From assembly GCA_947359465.1 (NCBI GenBank), contig OX375873.1, forward strand, positions 88,024,478-88,088,477: 64,000 bases of DNA. Reading direction: 5' to 3'. The number at the start of each line of letters is the position of its first letter. Within the stretch, counting starts at the first letter, position 1. The notes beneath the pieces were generated by a model. It had not been told where the DNA came from. It saw only the letters and a program-made list of their open reading frames with translations, and did no database searches. Of this stretch, positions 32,935 to 45,352 are shown piece after piece. The stretch is from Metellina segmentata. Lineage: Eukaryota > Arthropoda > Arachnida > Araneae > Tetragnathidae. The position numbers and the translations under genes are program-made.

Positions 32935-34490
32935 TCCCGACCTTACTCGGTTTGAATTGGTTTACTCTAGATTGAAGAGATAATCAAAATATATAATGAC
33001 TTACGTTAGTTGTAGAACAAAAATTTATTTTAACACCTTTCGCCATCTTTATATTTTCTACAACTTACTTTGGACACAAATCCTACACATGCATATCCAT
33101 TCATGTAATACATTTCACATACATCGCACAATTGCTGTATGACAAAGCTACAAAATGACGAAAGGTGATACTAAGGTTACTACTATAAAAGACGATTTTG
33201 AGGGAGATTTGGAATTCCCTTTCTAAAGTTCTTTTCATGTTCAACTCAATTAATTAAAATTACGATTTACGGCGAGTGCTCTCGCACTCATAGTCAACAA
33301 CACAATATTTTTTACTTGTGGCACTCTTGCCTCCGGTATGCGACATTGTGAAATTTTGCAATCTTCTCCTGTCATTATTACAACGAATTTTTTAATGTTG
33401 GAAAAAGTTCTAGTTTGGATTTTTAATCATTATTATTCTTTCAATAACGGCATTATTCTTTCAATAATGGCATAACTACACTTAAAATTTACTGAAAATT
33501 TATACTGACTTACCTAACATTTTTAAGTCTAATACTTTGTGGTGCTGTTGCGTGTGATGAGAAGGAAAACACATTTATTAAAATAATAAATATTTAAAAC
33601 AGAAAACAGTGAAATAGAACAAAATAAAAGATGTCGGAAAAATTGTTCTAAAGATATTAATTTGTGATTCATTTTTATCTCTTGATCTCGCACAGTTGCC
33701 ACAACTTACAACTAAAAGTGCACAAAATTTAGAAATGTGAAATTAATTCTGAGCGAAAGAAACAGAAAATATCACTGCTCACGCGATCTTGTTCATTCTC
33801 GTTTCGTTGAAAAATATCGTCTGTCTCAAATATTCCGAAATCGTTTTCATTGCGCAAACAACAAAAATAAGACTCGAAATAAATGAAGTATCAGAGCTGA
33901 AATTCCATTAAAAAATATAATTTTTTGAAGAATAATTACTTTTTCAGCAGTACTGGTAAAGCAATCCAAGTAATCGTAATATTCAATAGACATTCCAATT
34001 TTGCCAAAACTACCAAATTATGGTTGATTTAAGTTTACTTACTCAGGTGTTTTAGCATAAAACGCATCTAAATACAACAATAAAGAAATGTTTAAAATTG
34101 CATTCACTACACTACTAGATCATGTATAAAATAAAATACACTGCACGCAAATATCTGGAATACAATTCATGTGATGTGTACACAAACACACAAACACAAA
34201 ATCGAGCATAGAACAGAAAGACGGACAGACAGACTTTCGCAAACAATTCCACTCACTAAATAAAGATAAGTACTTACTGTATGCAAATTTCCATGAAAAT
34301 ATCTTAAACCGCGTGGACGTGTATAGGGCACAACATACAGCCAGACAGACAGACAGACGGACAGACAGACAGACACCAAACGAGAAAAAGGCGGAATCGG
34401 CATCAGAAGGGTCCAAAACGGATAGAAAACTTGAAATGGGTCGAAAATATTGAATGTACAAACAAACACTCCATTCTTATTTATATAGAT
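32935..34490 (+). mobile_element. Possible CTAG...AGAT repeat, copy 2
   Basis: Starts CTAGCAAAATTCCCGACC and ends TTATATAGAT, like the elements at 18233 and 37355. The last ~350 bp carries GACA-type simple repeats and ACAAACAAACACTCC before the end, as RTE-like 3' ends often do. At about 1.55 kb it is longer than the other two, so it may be composite or two independent fragments. No reverse transcriptase motif is visible. Confidence 0.35.
34341..34375. repeat. (GACA)n microsatellite
   Basis: An imperfect run of eight GACA units with one CGGA interruption. It creates two overlapping minus-strand ORFs of about 113 codons with SVCLSVCLSV-type repeats that are not genes. Confidence 0.9.
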
Positions 34491-35609
34491 GAAACGATTT
34501 GAGAAATACATTTTTACAGTTAATTTGCAAGTGCAAACGATTCGAGAATTACTATCCGAGGTTCGTCAAACGTCTTTAAAACTTTTGCTTTCCTCCTAAA
34601 AGAGAAATAAAGAGGACAGTTTAATTTAGCCCAAACACTAATAATTGGAATGGAATTTTGCACTGCCATATTAAAAGTCCTTCTGAATGGATTCCCATCA
34701 AAATATTATAGGGTTCCAATTCATAATTATTTAAAAAACATTAATTTAATAATTATTATTTTAATTATCATACTAGTTATACTACTATTAATAATTATTA
34801 TACTAAAAAGTATTAAAAAAAATATGAGGTGAATTTTGTTTGAGTAGTGTTACAGTAACATGGTACAAAACATCAGCGCTATAGATATATTACTTAGGAA
34901 AATATGCATAAAAGTGTAAAAAACTGATTTAACAATATGAGTTCCGATCTTTCTTCCCTCATAACTTCGAAGCGGTAAGACCAAATGACATGGAACTTGG
35001 TATCTGAAGTTACATTTTGATGTAGATTCGATTTTGTATCGAAGTAGGGGTTCCTATTGGAAATTATGAAGTTGGTGCTCAGTTTAATATGAAGACGGCC
35101 ATTCATACCAATTTTATTAATTTGAATCTATTGAATACGTTAATTACCGGCAAATGACATCTATGAATTTTCTTTACTGTTAAAATTGCTCGAATGAAGA
35201 AGAGTGGTTTGATTTTTTTTCCAAGACTGTTCATTTTCGAAAACACATTTGTTTTTCAAATTTTTACTTTGACAATTCAAATGCTTTTTGGCATGGGAAC
35301 GAAAATACTTCAAGCACGTAAGAAAAATTTCAATGCGTTTTTTACTTTTCACGATCTTGCATTCATGCCTGCTGTGAAAGCTCATTGTTCTACAATCATT
35401 CCTCATTCTGGAAGTAATAAATGCTTAAATATTGTGATTTATGATGCAAATTTTCTTATTAAGGGACGGTCATTTGAAAAATAGTTTCCGCTTTATTTTT
35501 ACTTGGTGGTAAAAAGTTATTAATACAGGCCTAGTCACTAATCACTGTCACGTGTTCATTTCGTACTACTTTTTCACCTTGACTTTAACAGAATGTGTGT
35601 TGTTTTTTC
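34491..35609. other. No recognised gene
   Basis: Includes a low-complexity ATT-rich stretch at about 34735-34820. ORFs on both strands at 35161-35484 mirror each other and have no known motif. Confidence 0.4.
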
Positions 35610-36440
35610 TCACCCACTTTTGGCGCTAATTACGAGGGCTCCTTTGGCACCCTAATTAATCCTTGAGGGTTGTTTTTCCCGCAGTCATTCTATATTGTTC
35701 CTAATAGATTACCAAGGCCGATTGACTTTTGGCAAATACTAGAGTATGTGGGATCTATTAAATCTTAACGTGTTTGATAATGCTACAAATGTTTTCTGCA
35801 AATAGCATAGAAGAATGCAAACTCAAAAATAAATGGATTGAATCTGTAAATATGGATTGAAGATAATTAATTATAATTTACGACCTCTAAAATTATGGAT
35901 TAATGCGATGTAATTATAATTTAGTGTATTAGTACAAAAGTTTTCTTTACTCACTCTGGAGATAATTACGAGGCCCCTATTGGCACATAAATTAACACTA
36001 GATTGCTGTTTTTCTTACAGTAAACCTGTAATGTTCCTAATAGATAACAAATGAAGGATGGCTTAGAGCTGTCACCAGGGTATGTGGGATGTTATGTATG
36101 TTAATATTGAATGTTAATAATGCAACAGATGTTTTCTGCATATAGAACAGCAGAATGGTAAGGTAAAAATAAATCGATGAGACATCTGAAAACATGGACT
36201 AAAGTAAATATTATTCATAGCCTCCGAAATCATAAGTAAAGAGAAGTAATTCTAATTTAGGGTATTACTTGTACAAAAGTTGTTTCTCAGTTCTGGAACT
36301 AATTACAAGTTCTGTTTTAGCACCCTAATTAATATTTGAGGGAGATTATGCAATATTTCTGTATTGTTCCTTATAAATTGAACTGTCGACTGGTCTACTT
36401 AGACAAGTGGTAGGATATAACACCTATTTTCATGTTCAAT
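35610..36440. repeat. Tandem repeat, three units of about 336 bp
   Basis: The words TAATTACGAGG, CCTAATTAA, GTTCCTAATAGAT, AGTATGTGGGAT, AATGTTTTCTGC, ATAATTTA and TTAGTACAAAAGTT recur in order. The TAATTAC anchor falls at about 35630, 35966 and 36302, which gives periods of 336-337 bp. The third unit is incomplete. Units diverge substantially. No protein is encoded. Confidence 0.85.
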
Positions 36441-37354
36441 TATCTACAAACAGCAAAGCATAATGGAAATTCGAAAAAAAATCCTCTGATATTATGAATT
36501 AGTATATCCCTGAGAGTTCACACGTATACATATACGATCCGTAACCCGAGTCTTCTCTGCGTGACTTCTAAACAGTTTGGATTTTCTGTGTCAAAATAAT
36601 TTATTCTAGGATGCTATCATTCATATATGCGGTTATTTAGCCATACATTGTAGTGCGGGAAAAGCAATACTACATAATCAGAAATCTCTCGAAGCTCAGA
36701 TTTAACGATAAATATTTATAATTTAGTATGTAAGAAGTATGAATTTTTATTACAGCGTCAGAAAATAAATATAAAAGTGACTGGTCCCAAGGACCAATGT
36801 CATAATAAATTATTTAAATTAATAGCATGTTAATTCAGGGCGCGAAATTTTTACTTTGCCGAGTAAAATTTCTGTCAAATTGTGGATATATTTTCTATTA
36901 ACTTCGTCTCTAAGTATTTCCAACTGCCTCACTCTTAGAAATCAGACGAGCCGGGCATTGCATAAGTACTGAATGTGATAAAATAAGAACTGAGTGTGGT
37001 CCAGTAATTGCATTTAATCTTATTTAATGTTTTGTTTGTATGTTTGGTTTAAACGGTGTTTGGAGGAGTATATGAGTAATTTTTTAGTGTCTTGCTACTC
37101 ATATACGTAGAAAACATCATTTTTTGTTGTCTGGGTCAGGCTTCTTCCTGAAGACGCCATGATCCACCAACACTTTCATTTGTAATGAATTCCTTTTGAT
37201 TTTTGTTTTGAATTTACTCTTGATTTATAAATTATATTGCTTACCATGCTATGTCTACAGTTACTTGTGGGCCTGCATGGTTAGTTGTAACTTCCGTTTT
37301 CAAGTTGAATACCCCTGATGTTTTGTTCTTTGCTTTATTTCCTTTTATTTTAAA
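36441..37354. other. No recognised gene
   Basis: AT-rich. No ORF or repeat family recognised. Confidence 0.4.
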
Positions 37355-38059
37355 CTAGCCGCTGCGTGGCTAGCCCGGCGTTGCCCGTGCCCGTGATGTA
37401 AGGTATTAAGTTTGTGTAAAATTTCCCGCATATTTCAAATCCGTTGAAGGTATATTCAATTAAAAATTGTTTACTTAAAGAAATTCATATTTTTAGGTAT
37501 CAATCTAAAGTGAAATTTTTCACAGATTTCAAATCCATTAAAATTTTTAATCTATCTTAAGCGATTCCGATTTTACGAAAATAAACTTAATCCCAGTCAA
37601 TATGTTTTTTATTTCAATATGTTTTATTATTTCTTGCTCTCATTGAAAATGAGAATGGAATCGGAAATGGAATGGGACTGGAAATGTAATATGTTTCTTT
37701 TTTTAACCCGAAGGGCTCCTCCGCCGCTCAAAATTAAAGCGGAAACAAAAAAAAATTCTGAGCTTCTCCGAGGCGATGAAAAAAACTTGGCATAGATCCA
37801 AGGTCACGCGGAGAGAAAACCCAAGATCGAGGCTGTTCTTCTTTCGTCCGAAGAAGATCCACGTAGAGAATAAAACTATTAAATTCATTTAAAAATCTTC
37901 TAGATTGAATTTTAAAATTTTACCGCTATCCAAAAATTGCAAAAAATTCGATCTACCTGTGTGCCAAATCTCATTGCTGTATGGGCCATAGAATCGTCAG
38001 TATTTTGCCCCCGCGAAAAAAACAAACAGACAAACATTTCCTTTTATAATATTAGAGAT
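37355..38059 (+). mobile_element. CTAG...AGAT repeat, copy 3 (RTE-like)
   Basis: It begins CTAGCCGCTGCGTGGCTAGC followed by CCGGCGTTGCCCG, a GC-rich self-complementary head. It ends with ACAAACAGACAAACATTTCC and TTTTATAATATTAGAGAT. The end, and the preceding GTGTGCCAAATCTCATTGC, resemble the 3' ends of RTE-type non-LTR elements in arthropods. The middle includes GAATGGAATCGGAAATGG and a run near 37690-37870 that gives a spurious 61-codon ORF. No RT is present. Confidence 0.55.
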
Positions 38060-38524
38060 AATATAAATATTTATCTGTAGGAGTTAGTTGCAGCTTTTGA
38101 GCATTCCTCTGTCACTGTGTTATTTTTATTATATTTTGTCTTTATTTCTTTAAATTTACTATAGTATATCATTATATACTTTATTATTTTCCAATAAACC
38201 TTTTTAACTGCACGGAATGTAAAGTTTCATGTCTCATTTAATGTTTCTAAATCTAATTCTTGCAATCCAACATACATCAAAGATTGCCTGACGATTTTCG
38301 AAGATAAATTGTTGATCCTGTTTATTCATTTCACACAAACTCGTAATCGAAATTATCATTGTCTTTCAATATTACTAAGGTTAAATAGTTTAATTGAGAT
38401 AGATATTTTAATATGTTTCATAATTACAAGCTAGAATATTAGAAAAATGGTTTTGTAATATATTTTATACTTCATTACATTTACCAGAATGCTTAATACG
38501 TACGATAAGGGATAATATTACTTA

Positions 38525-38737
38525 ATACTCCTGGTGGTTAGCTCGATGAGTCACCCCGTCATTGGATTACCCTGTCAATAATCAGATTTTGAAGGATGTG
38601 AATTTCGTCAATAGAAGAAAACTAACCGTGTTTGATCGCGTAATCATAAAAATATTCATTGAAATCTCTTCAATATCAAAATTGGTCAGATCGTGAGGAC
38701 GATATATTTCGACCAAACCACTTGGAGGCTAAAAATC
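38525..38737. repeat. ACGAGATATCTCGT palindrome-repeat family, copy 5 with both ends
   Basis: The left edge CTCCTGGTGGTTAGCTCGATG and the right edge TTTCGACCAAACCACTTGGAG are inverted relatives of each other (CTCC, GTGG, TCGA). This is the clearest view of terminal inverted repeats in this family. The inner units are decayed. They keep GACGATATATTTCG and the GGTCAGATC and CTAACCGTGTTTGATC spacer words. Confidence 0.55.
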
Positions 38738-39417
38738 TAAGAGAAGGAGTTTATAATGAATTTATAATCATAATTTTAGATTGTGTATAGTAAGGATCCA
38801 AATACGTTAAAAAAGCCAATTTTGTCGAATTTTCTTTTATTCTACTTACAAATTCCCGGTACTTTTGTGCATCTAAAACAATTTCAACTTTTAATGTGTG
38901 ACTAATAGAAAAAAAGTTGGATCAATTTAAAATTTGAACGAAATTGTTAAGTTATACTTGAAGTAGCATAACGAAACCGAAACTAATGAAAAGAATATTC
39001 TATTTTTACCATAATTTCTAACCTTTACTTGTTATAGTAAGTTAAAATGTATAATAATTATGCTGCTTTTAACTGGCCACTAGAATTTTTTAATAATATT
39101 CTCTGATTTGTTGGAAGAATTTCGTAATATCTTCCACTCTCTTGGATTTTTTTTGCAAGCATTTTTCTCAGAATTACATTTTAGGTATAAAAATTGAATT
39201 CCAGAAGTGATAACTAAAAAAGTTATTGATATATATATTTATAAAATTTGTTATGCACATTCGAAATAGTGTTTGCTGGTGCATGTTCTAGAATCATATT
39301 GATATCTTTATTGTTTACTTATTTATGAGTTGCATTTGAATATTGATGTTGCAAAATGGTCAAAAATCCTTTAACAATTTTTCGATAAGTCATAAATGGT
39401 AATTGGTAATTTTTAGT
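38738..39417. other. No recognised gene
   Basis: AT-rich. Nothing supported. The stretch 38060-38524 is likewise empty. Confidence 0.4.
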
Positions 39418-39731
39418 TAACGTCGTACTAGAGCAACACAACGGGCTATTGACGACGATCCGGGATCAGTCCCCTAAGGGAATGATTCGAGGACAACACC
39501 TCGTAATTTTGAACCACGGTCAGATAACGAAGCAACACCTGAGCTGGCACCCCACTCTCCAAACTTCCACGCTAACCCAACGTGAGGACTTTCGGCCACG
39601 ACAGATTTAAGGTGCACCAGCCGCCTCTACACCAAACGTTTACAAACATCCATGCCCGAACCCGGATTCGAACCAGGAACCTTCCGATCTAGAGGCTAAC
39701 ACCTTAACCACTATACCGGTTGGTCGGCCGA
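39418..39731 (-). repeat. SINE-A, best preserved full-length copy
   Basis: Read on the minus strand, the head is clearly tRNA-like: an A box within CCGGTATAGTGGTTAAGG and an exact B box GGTTCGAATCC (near 39668-39678). The body contains GGAAGTTTGGAGAGTGGGG and CGTTATCTGACCG. The 3' end is GCCCGTTGTGTTGCTC followed by TAGTACGACGTTAACT. There is no A-rich tail, which is unusual for a retroposon. Members may depend on a LINE that recognises this 3' end. Confidence 0.8.
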
Positions 39732-40351
39732 TAAGTCATAAAACCTTTATTTCTGAAAAAAAATCTTTCTACTTCTAGTAGAGGTACTAGATAACATCAT
39801 GAAGTTTACTTTCTGATCATGTTATTTTGCTGTTAATTTAAATTGTATGCCCTGTATCATTTTTCAAAAAAAAAAAAAATTCAAATTTACACACAAAATT
39901 TCACTTTTTGTAAATTTTTTTTTTAATTTTAATTATTGATACTGTAAAATTAATTTCAACACAGATAATTATAAAAACAAAGTTAAATTGCTTCTGCATA
40001 TCATTACAAAAAAAGGCTCCGATCGTATGTGGATACCCTGAAAGAGCTTTTTACACTGAATTCTAATTTTTAATGACATGTTAATTTTTATTAGGAGCGA
40101 TTAATTCTTTGAATTAAGTACTCGTTACCAATGCTTTGGGAAATAATAACGAATAGAAAAAATCTGATTTATTTGCAATTTTATTACCAATAAAACACAC
40201 TAACACTAAAAATAACGTCCTTCCCTGGAATGCCGTCGACGCCATTTCTCCCTCTTTGCAAGATATCCGCATATAGAAATTTTATTTCCACACATTGTAG
40301 AATACCCTTCATCGTCATGAGAGGAAATAGAATTAGGGATTATGGCTGAAA
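39732..40351. other. No recognised gene
   Basis: AT-rich with A and T runs near 39870 and 39915. Nothing supported. Confidence 0.4.
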
Positions 40352-40741
40352 TTACGTGAGCTCGATGCATTGAGAGCCAAACAAAGTTATCACAGAATCG
40401 ATCTCACCATCTGTGCTTGGCAATACGTCATCTCGCTGCTCGTCCATCTCAGGTCTGACTGGAAAACTAGATAGTATCTCTATGCAGGGACGGATATTTT
40501 GCAAGTAGGTACTTCCGGAGGGATGATGAATGCCGCCGTATCCGGAACATACCCCGATATATATTTCACTCAAGGTTGAGTGTTCTTTTCTACAGCTGAA
40601 CAGGCGTCGTGGCATTATTCGTGTAAACCCATGTTGTTCGAGGAGATGAAGATTAAGTACATATTGGTATCTATAAGCAGAGTTTGTTTGAGATCTAGAT
40701 AAGTTGTTGAAAGTGTCTTGTTTTCTTTGCTTCACATACAC
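40352..40741 (-). CDS. Unrecognised 129-codon ORF
   Basis: This is the longest ORF outside mobile elements. The DNA at 40352-40600 is clearly GC-richer than the surroundings. The C-terminal half looks protein-like, with YIGVCSGYGGIHHPSGSTYL, SSFPVRPEMDEQRDDVLP and a terminal IELT. The N-terminal half is less convincing. No domain, signal peptide or membrane segment was recognised, and no adjacent exon was found. It may be a real exon or a chance ORF in a GC-rich patch. Confidence 0.3.
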   Translation of the reverse strand: MYVKQRKQDTFNNLSRSQTNSAYRYQYVLNLHLLEQHGFTRIMPRRLFSCRKEHSTLSEIYIGVCSGYGGIHHPSGSTYLQNIRPCIEILSSFPVRPEMDEQRDDVLPSTDGEIDSVITLFGSQCIELT

Positions 40742-40779
40742 TCGCGCATGGAACGTGTTTTGCTTTGTTACGGTTTTAA

Positions 40780-42240
40780 GTCAATACCTGAACCATATAC
40801 AAAATACGAGAAATAATGCTACATGTCGGTACTTAGATTAATTAGAACTATTTGGAAAAAGTATTTTGTCTGTGTCTGTTCTTTACTTAACAAACACAGA
40901 AAATATTTGCTTTGTTCAGTCAACAGCTGAACCAAAAACAAAATAAAAGAAATGTTGCAACTTGTCAGTACTTAGATTACTTAGAACTCTTTGGATAAAG
41001 TAATTTGTCTGCTCTTCACTTAACAAACACAGGAGAAAAGTTTACTTTGTGCAGTCAGCAGCTGAACTATACATATTATAAGAGAGAAAAAAATTATTCA
41101 TCACATCTTAGATTTCTAATCAGTACTTAGATTACCACTTCTTAGGTTAGTATTATTTAGATTACGCACTTTGTCTAAGTATTTTACTTGACGTACATAG
41201 AAAAACTATTTGCTTTGTTTAGAAGCTTTTAAATAAGCAGACAAATCATGTACAGCATATAAAAGTAACAGAGACAGAAATTTACTCGTCACTTCTTTGA
41301 TTACTAATCAATACTTAGGATTTCGACTTCTGAAATTAGTACTTTTAGAACAATTTGTGGTTCGCTTTGATGAATTGGAATAAGAAAAGAGCATTTCTTA
41401 AGAACAACACGTTTATCTTTACAGTAGACGAGGACGTTACAAATATATGCATTCAATATTTACAAAAAGCATGCAAGCTTAACATAACGGAGCAGGGGAT
41501 TGTACATCCACTCTACCTCTGGCAAAAACGGCAGTCCCTCTTTAACGATCACTTTTCCTCCACCCAAGCAGCCTTTAGGCTGCAGTTAGGGGTGGTGATC
41601 TCACAAAGATTTAGTATCTTGTTTGTATTTGTTTTTTGTTCAGAAAAAATCTGCTCTGTTACGTATGTTTGAAGTCTGCAGTCAGAACCTATACAGACAT
41701 TTACCTAAGAACACAGGTTCTCAGTCAAAACCTATAAAAACATATACAAAATAACAAAATGTATAAAAAGAAAGTAGCAAGAGTCTAAACATATACATAC
41801 AATTAGAAAAGAGCAGAGAGAGAAAAAAAATTTTTCATCACTTCTTAGAAATACTAATCATTTTTTATATTGCCACTATTTAGATTAATTATAACGTCTG
41901 TATTTTACTTGACATGCAGAAGAAAACTATTTGCTTTGTTAGGTAGATTTTAGGTCATCAGCCGAACCGTATAGAAACAAATACAAAAGAACAAAATGCC
42001 TCAAAAGAAAGTAGTCATTGGGAAACACCAGTTTAATCATATACAAACACAAAAGTATAGAGAGAAATTTATTCATCACTTCTTAGAGTACTAATCATTA
42101 CTTAGATTTTACAACTATTTAAATAAATTTTAGCATTTTTAGTGTACTTGACACACATACACTAAAACTATTTGCTTTGTTACATAAGTTTTTTAGATCA
42201 GCTGCCCAACCATATACAAACTTGCAAATTAACAAAGACC
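40780..42240. repeat. Degenerate tandem array, units about 140-240 bp
   Basis: The anchor pair TACTTAGATTA and TATTTGCTTTGTT followed by CAGCTGAACC or a close variant recurs at least six times, near 40824, 40966, 41116, 41306, 41855 and 42091. The spacings of 142, 150, 190, about 549 (perhaps three units) and 236 show an expanded, diverged satellite-like array. The part at 41340-41690 looks foreign to the array. It has the hairpin GCAGCCTTTAGGCTGC and a 105-codon ORF of unknown nature. Confidence 0.7.
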
Positions 42241-42540
42241 ATCAAAACAAGAGAGTCAGTTTTTGGAACGTGATCGACTTTTGCTATAGAATTTAGTTTT
42301 CAGACATTTGGCTTAACTGCTACAGTTTACAAGATGTCCCTGTATTGAATGTGACTTTTATCGAATCTTTTAAAATTTAGTTAATACTTTCATTCTAGTT
42401 GCTTTATCACATATTTTATTTTTTACGGATAGCACACCCATCGTAGAACATTTATTTTAAGAGAACTCACTTGGAAAATGCTTTAACGCATTAACTGTGT
42501 GCTTTAAACTTTAAAGCAAAATGAAGAAGGCAGGCATTTA

Positions 42541-42828
42541 ATTAACGTAATACCGGAACAACACAACGGGATATTAGTGTCGGTCCGGAATCAAATCCGA
42601 TGGGACAATTCCGAGGACAATAACTCTTAACTTTTAACCATGGTCAGATGACGAGGTCACATCTCATATGGCACCCCACTCTCCAAACTTCCACACCACG
42701 CCTAAGTGAGGACATTTTAAGCCCCGGCAGATTTAAAGTGCACAAGCTCCCCTATATACAAGAAGGTCTTTAGTTGAATCCGACTATCTAGTCCGATACT
42801 CTTTTAACTGGGCTACCTCGGCCCATGA
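42541..42828 (-). repeat. SINE-A copy, near full length
   Basis: 3' end AACACAACGGGATATTAG, middle GGCACCCCACTCTCCAAAC, and a degraded head ending GGGCTACCTCGGCCC. Minus orientation. Confidence 0.7.
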
Positions 42829-43794
42829 ATCAAATTGAAATACCACATTATGGTTACGCACGAATTCATATGACTGGCTTTAAAAGGCGAGTACCACTCA
42901 AGGAGAAAACCAAAACCTACGGGTTAGGAATAGACGGAATATTACAATTTTCTTTTCTTTAACGTATATTCTAATACTTTGGACCGTTCTCTAAATGTTT
43001 CAGAATTGATCAAATACTCGTCTCTCACAAATAGCTGAAAACGAAAAAGAGGAAATATGTTATGTATAATAAATTGATTTTAGATGTACTCTATATTCTC
43101 CCGTTAAACTCAGATAAATCACAACGATATCAATAAATACAAAGTTAATTGTGAATGTTTACACTTTAGGGGTTGAATACTTGATTTAAATACTCAAGAA
43201 CTTTCTTTTAGAAAAGAAAATATTTCTATACTTGAAGAATGTTCTGATAATGATTTGAGGATTTTAGAATTTTAGGTTAACCATCCTTATAATTCGAATT
43301 TTTACGACCCTTATTATTTTTATTTTACAGCTAAATAAGTTAAATCGTTTTATTGAGCCTCACGGGTATAGTGATGCTCATATTTGAAAGTATATAAATT
43401 TTTTTAGAATTCATAATTTAATTAAAATAGGTTTCCTACTCAGTGTTTCCAAAATGCTAATATGAGGCACAGACTTGTATTGGAGCTAACCTGGAAGCAC
43501 TTTGTTTTTGTTTGTCACTATTTAATTTATATACTATAAACTGCTTTTAATCTCACCGAAAAATGTTTTGCTAGCAAATGCTAATTGAATTGTTCGTAAA
43601 TACAAGAATTCCATTTGCTTCAGTATAATCTTAAAAGGTGATTAAATAATAAATTATGTGATTCAGTATAGGTAGTCTCTGCACACACCTCTTTAAGACA
43701 CTAAGTTATACACTTTTAGCCGATGACATTAATTTGCTTTTATTACTTCTAAAATATTTAAAAACTCATTCAGTTTTCAGTACTTTTATATCTT
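42829..43794. other. No recognised gene
   Basis: AT-rich. Nothing supported. Confidence 0.4.
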
Positions 43795-43866
43795 CAAGAT
43801 TGATCCCGGACCGTCGCCAATAAACCGTTGTAATGCTCTTGTGCGACGTTGATTGAAAAAACTCCA
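43795..43866 (+). repeat. SINE-A 3' fragment
   Basis: GATTGATCCCGGACCGTCGCC followed by AATAAACCGTTG and the end GTGCGACGTTGATTG. Only the last ~70 bp of the element is present, consistent with 5' truncation. Confidence 0.7.
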
Positions 43867-44212
43867 CAGCTATCCCAGTAAGTCTATAACGACGATTCAA
43901 GTCGAAATTATTTTTGTAATTCAAATGTCTTATATAAATGAACATTTTTTTATAAAGATATTTTCGTGGTTAAAACAAGTATTGGAAAACAATAAGTATC
44001 TAACTATCGCAACTTGAGTTATTTATTAGAGTAAGAACCATTAACTTCTAACTAAAATATAAGGTTGTGGTTATATAAGTGAAATACACTGACAGGCCAA
44101 AACATTATGACCATCCCCACATTTTTTAATGAACTCGTCTGGTTGACGTGGAGGGCACGTGATTAAGTGAGAAGGGTATTAAACTGCTGCTGGAGAAGGT
44201 AAGTAATCATTC

Positions 44213-44963
44213 TTGCGCTATGCTGATGATACTGCCATTATGTATCAAAATAAAAATTGGAGGTTTCTTATTAAACAAATTCAAAATTATATCGACAAAC
44301 TCCAGCTCTGGCTCACCAACTGGAAAATCAAAATTAACGCCTCTAAATGTGCACTCCTTAAGTTTTCTAACAAATCTCCTTCTCAACTTCAAAACATTAA
44401 ATTTTATAATGAACACATCCCCTTTTGTTAAAAATTTCAAATATCTTGGTCTGATCCTTGACCCCAAACTCACTTTCACCCCCCATATCAAAATTATGGG
44501 TAAAAAGACTATTGCTCTCAAATCTAACCTATCCACGCTCATTGGTCGTCATAGCCACCTCTCACTGATAAATAAAATTCTAATTTACAAATCTCTTATC
44601 CGTCCCACTATTCTTTATGCTTCCCCTGTTTGGGGATCCACTTGTAAAAGCAATATCAAATATCTTCAATCCCTTCAAAATAATATCCTCCTCCAAATAG
44701 TCAATGCCCAATATTACGTGCGCCACGAAATCATCCACAGATATCTTAAAATCGAACCTATTTTTGAATACATTAAGACCCTTTCTATAAAATTTTTCAA
44801 TAGACTCACACATGTCAAAAACTCACTTCTACAAGACCTTCCATCATATGACACCTCCCTCATTAAATCTCGTAAGAGACCCAAAACCCATCTTTATCGT
44901 GATTTCCACACTTTCCCCCTAGCAAAAAACGTCGGTGTGATGAGCTCAGGGACCCCTTGGTGA
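44213..44963 (+). pseudogene. Jockey-type LINE ORF2, C-terminal fragment
   Basis: Reverse transcriptase of a non-LTR retrotransposon, 5'-truncated. The fragment starts just before the catalytic motif (RYADDTAIM at 44216-44242) and keeps the thumb region. This includes LQLWLTNWKIKINASKC, FKYLGLILDPKLTFTPHI, SLIRPTILYASPVWGS and the C-terminal VRHEIIHRYLKIEPIFEYI. These words and their order are typical of the Jockey clade. One frameshift near 44420-44435 moves the reading to another frame. The ORF ends at 44963, and a C/T-rich 3' region continues to about 45235. Nothing upstream of the YADD region is present. Confidence 0.85.
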
Positions 44964-45352
44964 GTCTCCTGGACTCCCCACACTGAACCTTTTTATTTTT
45001 TTCCCTCTTATCACCACAAACTCCCTAATCATCACCACAGCTCATGCATTTTGCTACTTCTTTTCGGTACTGATTGGTCGCCCTTCCTCCTTGTCTCCCC
45101 CAGCTTTGGAACGTGAATTGGACTCCTAATTGTATTAATTATTAAACTCTATCTTCTATCTCAATTATTTACCTTTTTCACAGTGCAATGCTACTACCTT
45201 AAACTTTCTTCCTCCATTTTTTTAGTCTACAATCAAATAATTCCTTATTAATTCTGATGTGGAGGTTCGCAGTTCTCTGCAAGGTACTCCGTAATTGATA
45301 CGTCCGTTCCGTTCCGTTCTTGCACTTACTTTTGCGAGTGATTGGAGAGGCT

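Noticed and set aside
34120..34511. Two overlapping minus-strand ORFs of 113-114 codons
   Set aside because: The protein is dominated by SVCLSVCLSV translated from the GACA microsatellite, and both frames are open for the same reason.
39660..39728. Minus-strand tRNA gene with exact B box
   Set aside because: It is part of the SINE-A repeat found many times in the window, and the acceptor stem does not close.
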